This document shows, piece by piece, positions 61,001-64,000 of a stretch of DNA of 64,000 nucleotides (the first letter of the stretch is position 1; each line of letters starts with the position of its first letter). The position numbers were made by a program, and so were the translations under genes. Below the pieces are notes generated by a model. It saw only the letters and a list, made by a program, of their open reading frames with translations. It did no database searches and was not told the origin of the DNA. Source of the stretch: Phoronis australis (Eukaryota > Phoronida > Phoronidae); the NCBI GenBank assembly GCA_002633005.1, contig NMRA01000956.1, positions 23,088-87,087 of the forward strand, read 5' to 3'.

Positions 61001-64000
61001 AACAAAACTTATGTCCGTATATGCATATGGAGAAACGTTGGTCTTGATAGCGCCAAAGTCTCCAATGACAACTAACACTAACATTGTCTGAACTTATTAA
61101 TGGTTCATCAAATTTGCTTATGACAACTACGAAAATAAAAGCCTAACTTACTGTTTTGTTGTACCACAAACGTAAAAATCTAGCTATAGAGAACATACCC
61201 CTGCTTATTGCATTCGACTAGCTCCTCACATTATGTGGGGTACGACAAACACATACATTTATAAACTTTTTGGAAATGTTTGACTTTTTAACTGTGCCAG
61301 TCTTTCTATTGTTGATATTCTGTTGCAGCTTTTCTCACCTTTTTCTTGAGACAACTACGTGTCACGCAAATTCAACCCACTAGCGTAGAAATCTGCGCTT
61401 GCCAACTGATTTTTCTCACGGCTTAGACATTTTTGAAAAAATGTCTGCATCCATTCTCGAGACATGGAAATCTAATTCAAGCAATTAGCAGCTACGGTCT
61501 ATAGAAAGCGGAAAAATAAGGTGGCTTTCACTTACAGCGATTATTTACCATATAAAAACACTAAGCACGTAGTCAAATAATCTCCACTTTGCGGCAATAG
61601 ATCTCTTCATCGATCTGGACTCATATAAGTTACATCTTTGAAAAAAATGTAATGCCTAACTGAGCTAAATGTATGTAAAAGGCAGGGCACGTGCAGGGTG
61701 AAACGTGAGACTTTGTAGAACAATTCATGATTCTAAAAAGTAGTTAACCAGAAAAAATCATTGGCATACTCGACTGTAACCAAGGCCATGCACCGGTATT
61801 CCATAGGTTGACATGCCAGGGGCGATTACGGTCAAGGAGGAAAACCCCCAAGGTCTATTTCAGCTACCATTACACAACCGCTTATACTTTTGTCCTTTGA
61901 TTAATTGGCTGAAACGCGGCAGTACGACAACTTCCGATCCGCCCTCTAACACAGCGCCACCTATACTGAAAAGTGGCCCTGTGGAAACACAGAATTCCGT
62001 GTGTGAATATCAATGCGCATGCCTTGGTCGGAAGTATACCAACTTTCACACGCCTTTATGCCCTGTACTTGTTTGGTTTACTTCGATCACTGCCCGTTTT
62101 AAGAAAATACAATTACTCACGGCAAAATTACGAGTCGCCATCATATGTGGTAACTGTAAACAGAGAGATTTCCCAATTTCAACCAATGGGAATGACTAAA
62201 TGTTATGACGTCGGTTTCATTAATCTAATCAATGAGAAGCCATGTTAAACAAAACAGGACTGTGCTACCTGGCACTGTGAAAGAGTGTACTTCCGATGTA
62301 GCGTAAAATTGCCCGAAGCAGAAAATCTTTGTGCGGAAGTATCACTGACTGATTCGGGCGCCAGATGCACGCCCAGCTATTTGCGATCAGACCAGAGAGA
62401 CGCTGACCAAGAAGCGAGTAGAGGATGCAAATATAACAAAACAACAAGAACAAGATAATATAATAAGAGGCGAAACAATCAGAGAAAATAATCATCAGTG
62501 GTCGTATATTAAAACAGATATAGACCGATCCCTCACACATATCAGGTCAACATTGCCACGGTCCTCGGTCGTAGACTGGCCATGGATAATATTGCTGTGG
62601 GACTAGGTCCGAAAGATCATGCATGACCTGATATTACCACAGGGGTCGATCCGTATTTGTATCATACTATTAAAAAGCAATTACCAGAGGGCTAACCCTT
62701 CAGAAGAATTAAGATAGAAATCGTAGGAATTGTGATCGCCGCTGTGCCCTTTGTGCAGTCTATGATCGGAAGCCACAATTGTATACCGTTCGACCATTGA
62801 TCTGTATAATAGACTTCACAGAATGACACTAACACGCGACTATTGATGGGCGCGCAGTCAGTACCAGACCGCCGATGATGATGAAAGCGAAAGCACCGAC
62901 AAAGTGCCGATCTAACAGTAATCGACGGGTTTGGCCAATGCCCTACAGGCTGAACTCATCAACTTAGCTGTATTGCTATTACTTGCCAGCTCACTTCACA
63001 TTTGCTGAATAAAGGTTTTAACTTAGCAAAGAAACTATATAGCAGACCAACGCCAAGAGACAATTTACAGAAATTATCTGAACAATTTTTGCTCTGAAGG
63101 AAGATTTTTAAATAAAACTATTTTTCAAAAGTAATTCAATGGAGCTTAAAAACAAATTACTCACTCGAGTCTTAAGAGTGCAAAAGACACTTCTCATTGG
63201 ACTTGTCACATTTTCTTCACTCTGTAGAAAACCGTATGCGAAGAATGAAATGCTTACAGATGAGCACATAACTTTTTGTGGCTTGTATTTCTGGCCTCAT
63301 CACTACCGATGAAAAGCAAGGTAGGCAAGAACGAAGTATAAAAACATAAAAAATCGACACTTTTTAACCCAAATCACCACTTCCACACTGATGCATCCAT
63401 GACATAAGCCAACATTGGATTCTGAAGGAAAATTTCCAACAGATTCCCAAATTGTGGTCTAAAAGTACTGTCACTAACTCGTATTTTTGCAATTCTTGCT
63501 TATTTGAAGGCTACTTCAGTAGCTGCCCAGCTAAGCACACATGTAACATGGGGCCGTCATCTTGAGGAAGAGTGAAGCTACAGCCAAGTGCCAGTATTTT
63601 ATCATTCTCAAAGTCTTCAAAAGTACGAACACATAGCATTGACTGAGCCTACCTAAAACTGCCCCCCAGCCTGACCTACCCCTAGATTTTAATATTTTTG
63701 CATCGTAAATAGGCTGTTCAGCGCCACCTAAGTTACTTTTCATGCAAGAGACCCCTGGGATTTGGTAAGGCGGCTGTATCTTGAATTTTTATTGGCACAC
63801 GTCATTAACGTGTGGTTTATGAAGGCGGGCGTTCACAAATCAAACAAACTAGTGTCTCTTATGTTACTGTTGCACTTTAAATTGATTTACATTACATTTA
63901 TTTAGATGGCTTCTAATTTAATTAACAATCAATTAACAAACGAAAGGTTTCATTATCACACGTGTCAGGTATGTATATATGTATGAATATATATATATAT

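Larger units (their letters stand above)
58156..64000. other. Non-coding region downstream of the homeobox gene
   Basis: No frame here has a recognised domain. Overlapping frames around 61813-62248 lack conservation clues and sit in repeat-like sequence with two GCGCC(A/C)-type motifs. The window ends in an (AT)n run from about 63986. Confidence 0.45.

Noticed and set aside
61813-62248. Overlapping frames of 128 and 91 codons
   Set aside because: No recognisable domain, two frames equally open, and repeat-like surroundings.

Overview
The window is nuclear DNA from an animal, most likely a marine invertebrate. It is AT-rich, the genes are split by GT-AG introns of about 0.2-3.5 kb, and much of the rest is tandem repeats, small inverted-repeat transposons and one decayed LINE. 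Nothing in it looks bacterial: there are no operons, CRISPR arrays, or rRNA or tRNA genes. I cannot name the phylum. An NK7-type homeobox gene together with REC8 and a THAP transposon fits many invertebrate bilaterians or cnidarians.

Two protein-coding genes can be built completely. (1) REC8, the meiotic kleisin of cohesin, is on the minus strand from the ATG at 27345 to the TAA at 4029. It has sixteen coding exons whose splice phases all agree, giving an 1830-nt CDS and a 609-residue protein. (2) An NK7-type homeobox gene is on the plus strand in three exons (55097-55355, 55627-55907, 57832-58155). It encodes 287 residues with an N-terminal EH1 repressor motif and a homeodomain split by an intron between homeodomain positions 44 and 45.

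Layout. 1-203: one end of a THAP-type transposon. 204-4028: no recognisable gene. 4029-27365: REC8, whose introns hold a 60-bp satellite, a small MITE, an 18-bp minisatellite, 67-bp and 81-bp arrays, and a diverged ~100-160-bp array. The units of that last array repeatedly carry a CTCF-like core. 25.3-26.5 kb, in the first intron between coding exons, holds a further repeat cluster with a perfect hairpin. 27.4-35.7 kb: inverted-repeat elements and minisatellites. 35.77-37.43 kb: a broken non-LTR retrotransposon interrupted by a 29-bp minisatellite. 37.43-37.7 kb: a hAT-like MITE end. 38-55 kb: about 17 kb without a convincing exon, upstream of the homeobox gene. 55.1-58.2 kb: the homeobox gene, with a THAP-domain transposon carrying long terminal inverted repeats inside its second intron. 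58.2-64 kb: non-coding, with a TG microsatellite and small duplications.

The two genes have no evident functional link: REC8 acts in meiotic chromosome cohesion and the homeobox protein is a developmental transcription factor. The observation most worth testing is the CTCF-like motif array inside an intron of a cohesin gene. It is an inference from sequence only.
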